Positions 1 to 9,201 of a stretch of DNA of 64,000 nucleotides are shown here, piece after piece. Every line of letters begins with the position of its first letter. Position 1 is the first letter of the stretch. The stretch covers positions 1 to 64,000 of the forward strand of contig NZ_JAUSTI010000018.1 of the NCBI RefSeq assembly GCF_030812775.1, written 5' to 3'. The position numbers and the translations under genes were made by a program. The notes under the pieces are model-generated. The model was not told where the DNA came from, made no database searches, and was given only the letters and a program-made list of their open reading frames with translations. This stretch comes from Paenibacillus tundrae (GTDB lineage: Bacteria; Bacillota; Bacilli; Paenibacillales; Paenibacillaceae).

Positions 1-216
1 CTTAAAAAGGATGACCCCTGTAGAATACAGAGATCACCTTCTTCAAGCCATGTAGGTCTTTTTTAGAAATGTCCTTTACATAGGGTACAGTTTATCTCCA
101 GCGGGTACTTGTTTTTTTGCTCAAAATAGTTCAATATTAAGACATATTACAAAAGGTGATCTACTTACAATAGGTTAGATGAACGACGGATCGCTTCATA
201 CCAGGAGGAATAGACC

Positions 217-1281
217 ATGGAAATCGGAATCAGTACATTTGTGGAGACGAACCCGGATGTAAATACAGGAGAATTAATCAGTCATGCACAGCGGATTCGC
301 GACGTAGTTGAGGAAATTGTGTTGGCAGATGAGGTGGGGTTGGATGTATATGGCGTAGGTGAACACCATCGTGCCGATTATGCCGCTTCATCACCTGCTG
401 TTATTTTGGCAGCAGCAGCTTCGCAGACGAAGAACATTCGGCTGACAAGTGCAGTAACGGTACTATCCTCGGATGATCCAGTACGTGTATTTCAGGATTT
501 TGCAACACTGGACGGCATTTCGAATGGTCGTGCAGAGATTATGGCAGGGCGGGGCTCATTTATTGAATCCTTCCCATTGTTCGGCTATGATCTGAACGAT
601 TACGACGAGTTGTTTGACGAGAAACTGGATCTATTGCTGAAATTGCGTGATTCGGAAAAAGTAACCTGGGAAGGCAAACACCGACCTTCCTTCAACAACC
701 TGGGCATCTATCCACGCCCAGTACAGGAAAAACTTCCGGTATGGATCGGCAGTGGTGGTAACCAAGAGTCGGTTGTGCGTGCAGGGTTGCTCGGCTTGCC
801 GCTGGTGCTTGCTATTATCGGTGGTCGTCCTGTGCAATTTGCACCATTGGTAGAACTGTACAAAAAGGCAGCTGCTCATGCAGGACATGATGCATCCAAA
901 CTGACCGTTGCTTCTCACTCTCATGGCTTTATCGCAGATACGATGGATGAAGCGGTAGAGAAATTCTTCCCACCAGCACAAGCGGTGATGAACATACTGG
1001 GACGCGAACGTGGCTGGGGACACTACAGCCGAGCAACATTTGATGCGGCACGCAGTCTAGAAGGCGCATTGTACGTAGGTGACGTGGATACCGTAGCTCA
1101 GAAAATCATCTACCTACGCAAAGAAGTGGGCATCACTCGCTTCATGCTGCACACCCCGCTCGGCACGATGCCGCATAATGAAGTTATGCGCGCGATTGAG
1201 CTTTTGGGTAAAGAGGTTGCTCCAATCGTGCGTACGGAAATTGCACGTTGGGAAGCCGAGGGCGGCGAGAATAATCAATAA
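217..1281 (+). CDS. LLM-class flavin-dependent oxidoreductase
   Basis: A 354-aa protein of the bacterial luciferase-like monooxygenase family, which uses FMNH2 or F420-type cofactors to oxidise or reduce small organic substrates in the cytosol. The N-terminus (MEIGISTF), the GVGEHHRADYAASSP segment near residues 48-62 and the ISNGRAEIMAGRGSF stretch near residues 102-116 are typical of the family. The length is that of a complete single-domain TIM barrel. The ATG follows AGGAGG at 202-207 with good spacing. It appears monocistronic, ending before a strong hairpin terminator. The substrate cannot be inferred. It is most like the uncharacterised oxidoreductases often annotated near YvbT/YwcH-type proteins. 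Confidence 0.85.
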   Translation: MEIGISTFVETNPDVNTGELISHAQRIRDVVEEIVLADEVGLDVYGVGEHHRADYAASSPAVILAAAASQTKNIRLTSAVTVLSSDDPVRVFQDFATLDGISNGRAEIMAGRGSFIESFPLFGYDLNDYDELFDEKLDLLLKLRDSEKVTWEGKHRPSFNNLGIYPRPVQEKLPVWIGSGGNQESVVRAGLLGLPLVLAIIGGRPVQFAPLVELYKKAAAHAGHDASKLTVASHSHGFIADTMDEAVEKFFPPAQAVMNILGRERGWGHYSRATFDAARSLEGALYVGDVDTVAQKIIYLRKEVGITRFMLHTPLGTMPHNEVMRAIELLGKEVAPIVRTEIARWEAEGGENNQ

Positions 1282-1349
1282 CTAGAGGTATAATCGAGAT
1301 ATTGATCAGGTGTCCTTTAAGTTAGGTAAAGGTAATAGTGTACAACTGT

Positions 1350-1397
1350 AGGAGCAGATTCTACCGCATCGTGTGGTAGGTCTGCTCCTTATTTTTG
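1350..1397 (+). terminator. Rho-independent terminator
   Basis: A long hairpin with outer arms AGGAGCAGA / TCTGCTCCT and inner arms CTACCGCA / TGTGGTAG, followed by TTATTTTTG. It ends the oxidoreductase transcript. Confidence 0.85.
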
Positions 1398-1431
1398 TAC
1401 GCCTGTGAAGAATTAATCAACGGAAGAGCCA

Positions 1432-1890
1432 TTAATCCATATGCAATGCCGCAAATAGGATACTAAACGCAGACGCACTTAATGCAATCAATTGCGGTTT
1501 AAGACCCAGTCCTTTGAAGTCGAATACGGTGGGCAACAGCCAGTAGAGCATAAGAAGTGTCCAGCAAGCACTCGCGATACCTGCGATGAGCATTTGTTTG
1601 CCTGAAATATCCCGTACCACTGACCCCAACAGACCTGGGAACATCGTGTCACCCATTAATCTCACATTCCAATATGCAATGAGGAAGAAAATAAGTACCA
1701 CAAGCATAGTACCCATAATCATCATCGTATCTTTACTCAGCCATAGCTTGATCAATGTCTGGTTTTCACGTTTCATGCCACCGAAGCCGATCAGAAAGAA
1801 TATAAATCCCACAACTAGCCCCGTGCCAGACGCGGTAGCGCAGAGAATTTGAAGGATGATTCCCGCGATACCGACAATCCATACGATCAT
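1432..1890 (-). CDS. small integral membrane protein, unknown function
   Basis: A hydrophobic protein of about 152 aa with four predicted membrane helices (a first pair near the N-terminus ending in a GFGG turn, one after KDTMMIMG, one after GKQMLIAG) and a short tail ALHMD. I chose the ATG at 1890 because AGGTGAT sits just upstream. A TTG six codons earlier (1908) is possible but would place that ribosome site inside the gene. I recognise no family. It stands alone between the oxidoreductase terminator and a DUF4385 gene on the same strand about 190 bases upstream. Confidence 0.6.
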   Translation of the reverse strand: MIVWIVGIAGIILQILCATASGTGLVVGFIFFLIGFGGMKRENQTLIKLWLSKDTMMIMGTMLVVLIFFLIAYWNVRLMGDTMFPGLLGSVVRDISGKQMLIAGIASACWTLLMLYWLLPTVFDFKGLGLKPQLIALSASAFSILFAALHMD

Positions 1891-2076
1891 TCCATCACCT
1901 GTTTCCAAGAATGAGGCAAGCTTGAGAAACTGTACAATTGTTTGCTACGTCAGTTCGCTACTTGTTGATTTCATTCTATATTGTTATGACCCATTGTACG
2001 CCCCATCTTCGTTAGACTCAATATGAATCCACGGTATGGTAGTGCATCACAAACTAAATAGGAATGGAATAGGTGG

Positions 2077-2541
2077 CTACTCGTCGGCTTGTTCGTAGTT
2101 TTCCCGGTGCTCCTTCTTCATTTGCACGTAATCGGGATCAGACTTGGCAATCTCCCATTGTGCTTTGAAAATAGCTGCGGCCTCTGCTTTTACCTTATCG
2201 TTCTGATACGGCAGGATGGAGCCATCCTCTTTTGAATACTTACGTCCGCCTTTATGGTTGGTGTACCTTCTGGCTCGCGTGTACCCCATCTGGAGGAACT
2301 TGCGCGCCATGTCCATCCCCACAAAATCCCCTTGTTCTTTATATTCCAAAAATAGCTCATAAATTTTCTGCGAGGATTCGGTTGCAATCTCTGGTGTTTT
2401 GAATCGCCAATGCGGAAGGATTTCGCTCTTGTAAGGCTCAACCATGAGTACACCTTGCTCTCCGCGTCCTACGGTATACAGTTCAGGTTGCTTGCGCAGG
2501 TCAAGCTCCCTGTAATTCAGATCGTAATCGAACTTTTTCAT
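2077..2541 (-). CDS. DUF4385 family protein
   Basis: A 154-aa protein matching DUF4385, a small family of unknown function seen in bacteria and some phages. The N-terminal block (FDYDLNYRELDLRKQPELY, then VGRGEQGVLMVEPYKSEILP) and the basic patch ARKFLQMGYTRARRYTNHKG near residues 85-105 are the family hallmarks as I remember them. The longest reading frame begins seven codons earlier at 2562, but those codons are themselves the ribosome site (AAGGAGGATGAC), so translation must start at the ATG at 2541. It looks soluble and cytosolic and has no obvious operon partner. Confidence 0.75.
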   Translation of the reverse strand: MKKFDYDLNYRELDLRKQPELYTVGRGEQGVLMVEPYKSEILPHWRFKTPEIATESSQKIYELFLEYKEQGDFVGMDMARKFLQMGYTRARRYTNHKGGRKYSKEDGSILPYQNDKVKAEAAAIFKAQWEIAKSDPDYVQMKKEHRENYEQADE

Positions 2542-2844
2542 CTGCTTGTCATCCTCCTTCATAGTCCTAAATTTGAGCCTTTTCCTATCTATACAAACAT
2601 GCTGTATTCGCTTATCTATTCATTGATAACGTTATACCCTTCGATGCCCCTTATGAAAATTTATTCGGCTAAGCTGAATATGGCAGCAGTGCGTTCCTTT
2701 TTCCGAGATCCTGTATTAACGTCTCTATTCCAATGGGAGATTTCCGAGGAACTGATACATCATATAGCTCATTATCCCGATTCTTGTGTCTGAACCGAGG
2801 TTAATGGTGGACAAGAGCAATCATCGTTCAGGAGGGATAAGACT

Positions 2845-3312
2845 ATGGGAATGTCCGGCAGATACGTTGTGGTTACCGACAAGTTAGTTGAGTCCATCAA
2901 GGCGGGAGAAGTCAGTGTACACGATTGCCCCGTCGATCTTGATATTGATAAAGTGTGGCAGATGTTGCAATTCACGTTGACGGGGAAAATGGCAGAAGGT
3001 GAGCCACCTCTCGGTTACGTGGTGCCGCTCGCAGGTGAGCAATATCTGGGGAACTACTCGGATATGGATCTGTTTCTACTTACGAACGAACAGGTATTGG
3101 AGGCCTACATGGCGATGGAGCAATTGGATCGCGATGAATTGAAGGCGCGTTTTAGCTTACAGGACATGATGGATAAAGACGTCTATCCTGTGATGGAAGG
3201 CTGGGATGAAGAGGCAACATTCCAAGAGATCATTCAAACCTTGGATGAGGTGCAGGCATTGTATCAGGCGACGGCTGGGAGCGGGAACGGAATCATCTTT
3301 TATATTTTCTAA
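2845..3312 (+). CDS. YfbM-like (DUF1877) family protein
   Basis: A 155-aa soluble acidic protein resembling Escherichia coli YfbM (DUF1877). The opening MGMSGRYVVVTDKLVESI, the DLDIDKVWQMLQFTLTG segment near residues 31-48 and the PLGYVVPLAGEQYLG region are typical of the family, which has no known biochemical role. The ATG follows AGGAGGGATAAGACT. It is followed 100 bases later by a very small acidic gene on the same strand, which may share its transcript. Confidence 0.7.
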   Translation: MGMSGRYVVVTDKLVESIKAGEVSVHDCPVDLDIDKVWQMLQFTLTGKMAEGEPPLGYVVPLAGEQYLGNYSDMDLFLLTNEQVLEAYMAMEQLDRDELKARFSLQDMMDKDVYPVMEGWDEEATFQEIIQTLDEVQALYQATAGSGNGIIFYIF

Positions 3313-3413
3313 GTGGTAACCTTAACCTGTTTGGTTCATCTATATTCGGGTTATTGATAGAAATAAGGCTTATGCCTTAATCTAAAAATCCGGTAGAAGA
3401 GAGGGAATAGGAT

Positions 3414-3554
3414 ATGACACAAGAACAGAACCAGAACGCTGAGAACGAAGAGAACAAAGCCATTCAAGACGATGAACCGGATCAATTCGAAACGCCTATA
3501 ACTGCGGAAGACGAAGAGTCGACCAGCGGTAGCGATGAAAACTCTGGAGCATAA
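3414..3554 (+). CDS. 46-aa acidic hypothetical protein
   Basis: A short frame from ATG to TAA encoding 46 residues, very rich in Glu, Asp, Gln and Asn (MTQEQNQNAENEENK start, SDENSGA end), with no hydrophobic segment. A GAGAGGGAATAG ribosome site lies just upstream, and a terminator 35 bases downstream closes the transcript, which supports a real gene. It is probably an unstructured cytosolic protein. I recognise no family. Expression data or conservation would be needed to be sure. Confidence 0.5.
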   Translation: MTQEQNQNAENEENKAIQDDEPDQFETPITAEDEESTSGSDENSGA

Positions 3555-3587
3555 GTGAAGAGCTTATCTGATAAATAGTATTGTGAC

Positions 3588-3628
3588 GGAGATCGGAATT
3601 ATTTTCCGGTCTTTTTGGCATTTTTTTG
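3588..3628 (+). terminator. Rho-independent terminator
   Basis: Hairpin AGATCGGAA / TTCCGGTCT (one G-U pair) followed by TTTTTGGCATTTTTTTG. It separates the small acidic gene from the lipoprotein gene. Confidence 0.7.
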
Positions 3629-3702
3629 TTAATCTGGTTTACAACAATTACCTATAGCCTTCATAATAGAAGTGAACCGTATTATTCGAAGGAGGAGATC
3701 AT

Positions 3703-5238
3703 ATTAAGAATCGAAGGTTAGCTAAATGGATCGCCGTGCCGCTTGTTTTAATGATGGTTGCGCTTACGGGATGTCAGGCTGTAGGCGGAGTTGATATTGG
3801 CAAAGCAATGGCTCAGAGCACAACGGTGAAGTCCGTTGAATCCAAACAATCACTGAAAATTAACATTGAACCAGCAACGGAGCTGGCTACTGCCAAAGAC
3901 CTTGAAATGATTGAGCTTATTAACTCTATTTCTCTAGATATTAGTGATGCAAAAGTGAAAGATGCAAGCACTGCATCCATTGAAGGTGCAGTTGGTTTTC
4001 AAGGGAAGAAGTTGCCCTTCCATCTCTCCATGAATGAGAAGGAAATGGTGATTGATATGGAAGGCGCTCAGAAGCCCCTTTACATATCTCTGGACTCACT
4101 TGAGGGACAGGACGAACTGCTCATGATCGACACGGAGGCACTTGAGAAGCAGATCGAAGAGCTTTCTCCTAAATTGCTGTCCTTTGTAATGAAGCATCTG
4201 TCTAATCCGAAAAACATCTCGGTAACACCCGTGCAGGAGTCCGTAAACGGTGAAACGCTAAGTCTCTCGAAATTGCACATGGAGATTACCGGTGAAGAAT
4301 TGCTCGCAATGGTGAAGCCGTTCTTGGAAAGTGTAGCGAAGGATGAGCAAGGACTGAAAGACCTGATTGGTGATCTGTATGATGTAGTTGTACCGATTAT
4401 CACAGCTGTTAATCTGACAGAGCCTACCGACGGCGTTGACTTGAATGCAATGATTCCTGAGTCCAAGGAAGTTGCTGTTGCATCCATGTACGCGATGGTG
4501 AAGACAGGTCTGGACGAAATTCTGGTGAGCTATGATCAGGAGCTGGATAAGCTATTGACCGAGACACCTGAGCTGAAAACGGTGTTTGGTACAGAAACTA
4601 AGCTTGTACTCGACTATTTCCTGGACAGCAAACTCGACATTCGCAAACAGACTTTTGAGATGAAAGTAGCTCTGCCGGCATCCCAGGATCTTCCACTCCA
4701 ATCTGTGACCGTATCAGGAGACAGTGAGCAGTGGAATATTGGCGGCGAAGTGACTGTGGATGCAGTAGACACATCTGCAGGCGTACTCGATATTATGACA
4801 ACAGAGATCACTCCAGGTACAATGCTACGTAATTTCGATTCAAATTCTGTGATGTATCAGTTGTTAAAAGATGAAGTAGGCATCACGAACAAACATGTGA
4901 TGTTGGAACCAGATGATGAGTACTTTGGTGTGGTAACTGAGAAAAATACAACATTTGTCCCGCTTCGTTACCTGTCTGAGCAATTGGATGCAGAGGTGAA
5001 ATGGACAAAAGGCTCGGATAAAATCGTTGTCATTGACGATATCACAGGCAACGAAATTGTACTGACAGTAGGCTCCAATAAAGCTACGGTCGCAGGTGAG
5101 GAAGTCACACTTACTCAACCGGCTTATGTGAACAAAAGCGGCACAACTTATGTTCCACTTCGCTTTGTAGCTGAAGCTCTCGGAGCAACAGTAGACAAGG
5201 AGAAAGAAACAGGCTGGATTTACATCGTACGTCCATGA
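3703..5238 (+). CDS. lipoprotein with copper amine oxidase N-terminal-type repeats (stalk domain); probable ATT start
   Basis: The C-terminal 100 residues hold two 'stalk domain' (copper amine oxidase N-terminal-like) repeats with the diagnostic TFVPLRYLSEQLDAEVKW and TYVPLRFVAEALGATVD, common in Paenibacillus surface proteins. The N-terminus is a lipoprotein signal with lipobox LTGC. The first conventional start, GTG at 3736, has no ribosome site and cuts off the positively charged n-region. AAGGAGGA at 3689-3696 lies six bases before ATT at 3703, and starting there gives MKNRRLAKWIAVPL, a complete signal peptide. I therefore infer an ATT start, giving 511 aa. The central 300 residues resemble no domain I can name. 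It is exported and anchored to the outer face of the membrane. A terminator follows. Confidence 0.8.
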   Translation: MKNRRLAKWIAVPLVLMMVALTGCQAVGGVDIGKAMAQSTTVKSVESKQSLKINIEPATELATAKDLEMIELINSISLDISDAKVKDASTASIEGAVGFQGKKLPFHLSMNEKEMVIDMEGAQKPLYISLDSLEGQDELLMIDTEALEKQIEELSPKLLSFVMKHLSNPKNISVTPVQESVNGETLSLSKLHMEITGEELLAMVKPFLESVAKDEQGLKDLIGDLYDVVVPIITAVNLTEPTDGVDLNAMIPESKEVAVASMYAMVKTGLDEILVSYDQELDKLLTETPELKTVFGTETKLVLDYFLDSKLDIRKQTFEMKVALPASQDLPLQSVTVSGDSEQWNIGGEVTVDAVDTSAGVLDIMTTEITPGTMLRNFDSNSVMYQLLKDEVGITNKHVMLEPDDEYFGVVTEKNTTFVPLRYLSEQLDAEVKWTKGSDKIVVIDDITGNEIVLTVGSNKATVAGEEVTLTQPAYVNKSGTTYVPLRFVAEALGATVDKEKETGWIYIVRP

Positions 5239-5251
5239 GTTAGTATGAAGC

Positions 5252-5291
5252 AAAGACCTTTTCCAATGTGGATTGGAGAAGGTCTTTTTTT
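5252..5291 (+). terminator. Rho-independent terminator
   Basis: Hairpin AAGACCTTTTCCAA / TTGGAGAAGGTCTT followed by TTTTTTTC, between the convergent lipoprotein and GNAT genes. Confidence 0.85.
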
Positions 5292-5314
5292 CGCTACCCG
5301 GATAAAGTAAAGCG

Positions 5315-5779
5315 TTACTCTCCCTGATGTTGTAACGTTGTTAGTCTTTTTCTGAACCCAGTGCTCCCAGCCGTATAACCCATCTGTGCGTAAAACTCAT
5401 GAGCAACCTTGCGCTCTGGTCGATTGCCGCTGTTCAGAGAAACTGTTGTCATCCCTTGGACAGATGCCCAATGTTCCGCAGCTTGAATGAGAAGTCGGCC
5501 AATGCCGGTGCCTCTATATTGCTGATGAACAACTAGAGCTGCAATGCGACAATGACGACCATTTTGCTCATACATATAGAATGTCTGCAATCCAATCATA
5601 CCGACAGCTCGCCCGTTTAACTCCGCCACCAGTGTCGTATAACTAGGATCTGAAGCAAGGTACGTATAGCGCTCTAGCATATCTGTATACGTTGTTGGAT
5701 ATCCAAGCTGATCCATGAGAATAACCAGATCTGGAAGATCATCGGGTGAACTGTGCCGTATTGTAACATCTAGGCTCAT
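5315..5779 (-). CDS. GNAT family N-acetyltransferase
   Basis: A 154-aa single-domain GNAT enzyme that would transfer an acetyl group from acetyl-CoA to an unknown amine. Motif A is clear as VVHQQYRGTGIGRLLI near residues 87-102 (the R/QxxGxG/A acetyl-CoA loop), and the C-terminal motif B region FYAQMGY is present. Its ATG overlaps the stop codon of the upstream D-Ala-D-Ala ligase by four bases (ATGA), so the two are co-transcribed and probably translationally coupled. That link does not reveal the substrate. Confidence 0.8.
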   Translation of the reverse strand: MSLDVTIRHSSPDDLPDLVILMDQLGYPTTYTDMLERYTYLASDPSYTTLVAELNGRAVGMIGLQTFYMYEQNGRHCRIAALVVHQQYRGTGIGRLLIQAAEHWASVQGMTTVSLNSGNRPERKVAHEFYAQMGYTAGSTGFRKRLTTLQHQGE

Positions 5780-6696
5780 CCGTTCTTCGCCTCCCGCTGG
5801 CGTTGTTGCAGGGAGAGTTCAATAATGGAATCGAGTAGTTTGGCAAAAGAGATACCGGCAGCGTCTGCACTCTTAGGCAGCAGACTATTTCGAGTGAGCC
5901 CAGGAAGCGTGTTGACCTCAAGCACATAAGGTATGCCATCTCGGATAATCATGTCCACACGTGCATAGACGCTGCATTTTAACACGCGATAACAGGTTAA
6001 TGCAGCAGCCTCCACATGTTTATGGATATCGGCAGGCAATTGAATAATGCGTTCCTCGGCGCCGCCGTCATCGTACTTGGAGGCATAATCGAAGAACGCT
6101 CCACTTGACCGAATCGAAATGACAGGCAGCATCTTGCCATCCAATATGGCACATGTAATCTCTTCGCCCTCAATATACTGTTCGATCATAACGGTATCAT
6201 CCCAAGCAAGTGCTGCCTCAGTAGCTTCACGTAGTGCACCAGGTTCATGTACAATCTGTGTACCAATGCTGGAGCCACCTGAGTTAGGCTTCACGACCAC
6301 AGGATAGGTTAGCTGAGCTACGATTGTGGAGGATAGCTCCTCCAGATCACTGATTTGCAGCCATTCTACCGTGGACACACCGGCTTGCTGCATAATTCGC
6401 TTGGAGATATCCTTATCCATGCAGACACTACTTGCGAGCACACCACAGCCTGTATAGGGAATACCCAGTGAATCGAGGGTGCCCTGAATGGTACCATCCT
6501 CACCGTATTTACCATGTAGAGCGAGTAGCACGATATCCAGTCCTACGGACTTTTCAATTAAATCCCGCTTATTATTGATGACAACGGGGACAACCTCATA
6601 TTTCTGTGGATCCAGATGTGTGATCATCTCCTGACCGGTAAGCAGAGAAATGTCCCGCTCCGAAGATGTTCCTCCCATGATGACGCCAACCTTCAT
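5776..6696 (-). CDS. ddl: D-alanine--D-alanine ligase
   Basis: An ATP-grasp ligase of 306 aa joining two D-alanines for peptidoglycan precursors in the cytosol. Family signatures are the N-terminal GGTSSERDISLLTG with the catalytic Glu, LHGKYGEDGTIQG, the ATP-binding KPNSGGSSIG, and the metal and phosphate site LEVNTLPGLT near the C-terminus. The length equals that of the short (DdlB-like) form. The start is the ATG at 6696, preceded by GGAGAGGATTACGA; an upstream in-frame ATG at 6717 lies before this site. The gene overlaps a GNAT gene downstream. Some genomes carry a second Ddl, so whether this is the main housekeeping copy is not visible here. Confidence 0.9.
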   Translation of the reverse strand: MKVGVIMGGTSSERDISLLTGQEMITHLDPQKYEVVPVVINNKRDLIEKSVGLDIVLLALHGKYGEDGTIQGTLDSLGIPYTGCGVLASSVCMDKDISKRIMQQAGVSTVEWLQISDLEELSSTIVAQLTYPVVVKPNSGGSSIGTQIVHEPGALREATEAALAWDDTVMIEQYIEGEEITCAILDGKMLPVISIRSSGAFFDYASKYDDGGAEERIIQLPADIHKHVEAAALTCYRVLKCSVYARVDMIIRDGIPYVLEVNTLPGLTRNSLLPKSADAAGISFAKLLDSIIELSLQQRQREAKNG

Positions 6697-6747
6697 TCGT
6701 AATCCTCTCCATTCCATGGAATTTTAACAACTACATTCAACCACGCA

Positions 6748-8199
6748 TCACTGCATTGTTCTTGCCGTCTCACCTATGATCCGAATACCTTTGCGTATAT
6801 TGTCATCGCTTACTCTGGAGAAGCCCAGACGCATCGTGTTTAGCCCCTGTCCGGGTTCCAGATAGAAGGTATCTCCAGGTGTGAAGGTGACTCCTTTTAG
6901 TTTGCAGGCAGCAAGTAAATCCCTCGTTCGAAACGCTGCTGGAAACTGTACAAATAAGTGCAGCCCCCCTTCGCCGGATATGCGGCACATGGGGAGATGC
7001 TGACGCAAGCAACGAACAACCAGCTCATATTTGCGTTTATATTCGGCCCGAGCGCGCTTTAGATATTTATCAAAATTACCATTACTCAGATATTGATAGA
7101 GCAAGGATTGATCCAGCGTTGAGGTATGAATGCTCCGAGCCCGTTTCATACTTTCCAGATAATCGATCAATGCAGCATCTGCGATGACCCAACCGACGCG
7201 TAGTCCTGGGAAGAGCACCTTGGAGAAGCTACCGAGATACACCAGTCCATTACCCTTGCCCATGCTGGCGATGAGGGGAGAGACGTGTGAGCCAGAGTAT
7301 CGAAGCTCTTCATTGAACCCATCTTCAATCATGGGAACGTGATATTGATTCATTAAGCGAATAATTTCAGCCCGTTTGGCGGGTGATGTGACGATGCCCG
7401 TTGGGTTATGGTAAGAAGGTACCAGATAAGCGAGATCATACGAATGCTTCATCAGTTCCTGTTCCATTTGCCCTAGATGAAGACCATCTGGCTCCATTTC
7501 CACGCCGGTAAGGTGAAAATTATGAAGCTTTAGGTTTTTGATTGCCGTGTGATGGGTGGGATTCTCACATAACGCTCTACCGCTTTTTTTGCGAAGGGCT
7601 CCAAGCACAAGGTCGAATCCTTCCGTAAATCCATTCGTTATGAGGATGTCCTTGCCGCTCAGAACCACACCCTTGTTCTCCATATACTGCCGTAGATACT
7701 TCATAAGGGGGCGATATCCTTGAGCATATCCGTAATTCAGGAGCACTTCGCCTTCAAGTGACATCCGATCGAGGAAAGCCCTCTTCACATTGTGCAGATC
7801 GAACAGCTTCTCATCTGGAGCAATGCTGGTGAACGAGATTTCTCCACGTTCGGCACCAGAGCCGTGCTTCATCAGATCGTATTGCTCTGCCTGGATGGCG
7901 TAGTCGCTAACATGATTGTTCCAGTCCATTGTCCAACCCGAAGCTGACTCTGGTGTATCCACCGCAGCGCTGACATAGTTCCCTTTGCCTTTAACTGCAT
8001 AGATGAGCCCTTCCTCTTCAAGCTCGGCATATGCGAGCAGAACGGTACTGCGGCTTACACGCATAAGCGTGCTCAGTTCTCGGGTCGAAGGAAGCTTCTG
8101 GTCTGCCTGGAGGCCGCCTTTGAGTATGAGTCGCTTCATATAATCTTTAACTTGTATATATACAGGGCGGTCGTCCGTCAATTGTAGATCGGAATACAT
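6748..8199 (-). CDS. MocR/GntR family regulator with aminotransferase-like domain
   Basis: A 483-aa fusion of an N-terminal GntR winged helix (residues about 12-75, with LPSTRELSTLMRVSRSTVLLAY as helix-turn-helix) and a fold-type I aminotransferase domain (about 115-475). The PLP-binding lysine is in SFSKVLFPGLRVGW, near residue 327, and SYHNPTG is also intact, so PLP binding is likely. MocR/PdxR proteins control vitamin B6, GABA, taurine or peptidoglycan amino-acid genes. The neighbouring D-Ala ligase, 51 bases downstream on the same strand, makes a cell-wall amino-acid role conceivable but unproven. Confidence 0.88.
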   Translation of the reverse strand: MYSDLQLTDDRPVYIQVKDYMKRLILKGGLQADQKLPSTRELSTLMRVSRSTVLLAYAELEEEGLIYAVKGKGNYVSAAVDTPESASGWTMDWNNHVSDYAIQAEQYDLMKHGSGAERGEISFTSIAPDEKLFDLHNVKRAFLDRMSLEGEVLLNYGYAQGYRPLMKYLRQYMENKGVVLSGKDILITNGFTEGFDLVLGALRKKSGRALCENPTHHTAIKNLKLHNFHLTGVEMEPDGLHLGQMEQELMKHSYDLAYLVPSYHNPTGIVTSPAKRAEIIRLMNQYHVPMIEDGFNEELRYSGSHVSPLIASMGKGNGLVYLGSFSKVLFPGLRVGWVIADAALIDYLESMKRARSIHTSTLDQSLLYQYLSNGNFDKYLKRARAEYKRKYELVVRCLRQHLPMCRISGEGGLHLFVQFPAAFRTRDLLAACKLKGVTFTPGDTFYLEPGQGLNTMRLGFSRVSDDNIRKGIRIIGETARTMQ

Positions 8200-8299
8200 C
8201 CCATCACTCCCTCTATGTGCTATCTTGCCATATTATAAATACGCCGGAAAGAACCACGATCCCTTCGTTTCGTGGCACGGGTGGTTAAGTCGCTACTAG

Positions 8300-8512
8300 A
8301 GGTTGTTCAAAAAGTCTGCTTTTGATTACGAAGGATGCCTGACGGCATCTCAGCATCGAATATGGCATTCAGCCGAAATGAGTAGATGCTTACGAAGGTT
8401 GTTTCCTTAGGAAACAATGTAGTTGCTCACGTAGTTTTGCCTACGCTCCGCTACTCCATTTCTATCTTCATCCCATCTTCTCGGTACTGAAAACCGCCCT
8501 TATTGAACACGA
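8300..8512. repeat. MITE-like intergenic repeat, about 210 bp
   Basis: A noncoding block bounded by imperfect inverted ends (GTTGTTCAAAAAG at 8303-8315 and, on the other strand, CGTGTTCAATAAG ending near 8498-8510; 9 of 13 match). Inside are short hairpins GATGCC/GGCATC (8335-8348) and TGTTTCC/GGAAACA (8400-8415). I believe this sequence type recurs in Paenibacillus genomes, but only one copy lies in this window. No transposase is present. It could be a non-autonomous element or a remnant. Confidence 0.5.
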
Positions 8513-8529
8513 ATTATTATTCAAAAGAC

Positions 8530-8562
8530 AAACAAAAAAGCCCTGGCTTCTGCCGGGCTGTC
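8530..8562 (-). terminator. orphan Rho-independent terminator on the minus strand
   Basis: Read on the minus strand this is AGCCCGGCAGAAGCCAGGGCT followed by TTTTTTGTTTG, a textbook terminator. No minus-strand gene ends here; the nearest minus gene begins at 8199. It may end a small noncoding RNA from 8560-9100 or be the remains of a lost gene. Confidence 0.65.
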
Positions 8563-9201
8563 TGGTAAAACTAGATCCTGTTTTTTCTATAGTTCTGCTG
8601 CTATAACGTTCTAAGATTGCATGGCATGACTAATCTCTCTAGGATCAAAAGCTACTTGTCCTTCTACGTGTGTCTATTTAGTTCGTACGACTATCATTGC
8701 AGGCTTTCTACATAAATCCATTTGCTATACATTTCGTCAATCTAGTACTTGCTACATTTGCTTGCTGCAAGAGGTCGAAAAGATGATAAATCTATAAGCT
8801 GTTGGCTAAGTGTAATACTGACTGTACTCTTATGTGGCCACATGACGAATTCAGTATGAAAAAGAGTGCCAATCATAGGGTACAATAGACGTGAGTAGAT
8901 ATAAAGACGTATGTCTTAGTGCCCAATTTCTTCCTCATACCCCTATAGTACCACTTTGAATCAGGGAAGTTAACCTTTTTTTTGAAATATTTGTCGTAAT
9001 AGTTGAAAAAAGCGTGAATTGTGCGTCTAATAGTGCAAATTCAATAAGAATGGCTGGTTGAATGACATCTTTTACATTGAGATGCATTAGGCATCCGTCG
9101 TAATAAAAGTGGAATTTTGGAACAAACTAACAGAATGAAATAGTCTCCTTTTACAATATGTGATAGGATGTAAGCCTATAGATAATGAGGAAGTGAGCCA
9201 A
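8563..9201. other. AT-rich noncoding stretch
   Basis: About 640 bases with no convincing frame on either strand. It holds a small dyad GATGC/GCATC at 9081-9095. An RNA reading toward the orphan terminator at 8530-8562 is possible, but I see no conserved structure I can name. Confidence 0.3.

Noticed and set aside
1-216. Promoter or terminator at the left edge
   Set aside because: A T-run at 58-65 follows GTAGGT, but I could not find a convincing complementary arm, and no consensus promoter hexamers stand before the first gene.
631-1023. 130-codon minus-strand frame inside the luciferase-like oxidoreductase gene
   Set aside because: It is the antisense shadow of a clear family member, with no ribosome site or domain.
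2410-2793. 127-codon plus-strand frame overlapping the DUF4385 gene
   Set aside because: Half is antisense to DUF4385 and the rest is AT-rich intergenic sequence with no ribosome site.
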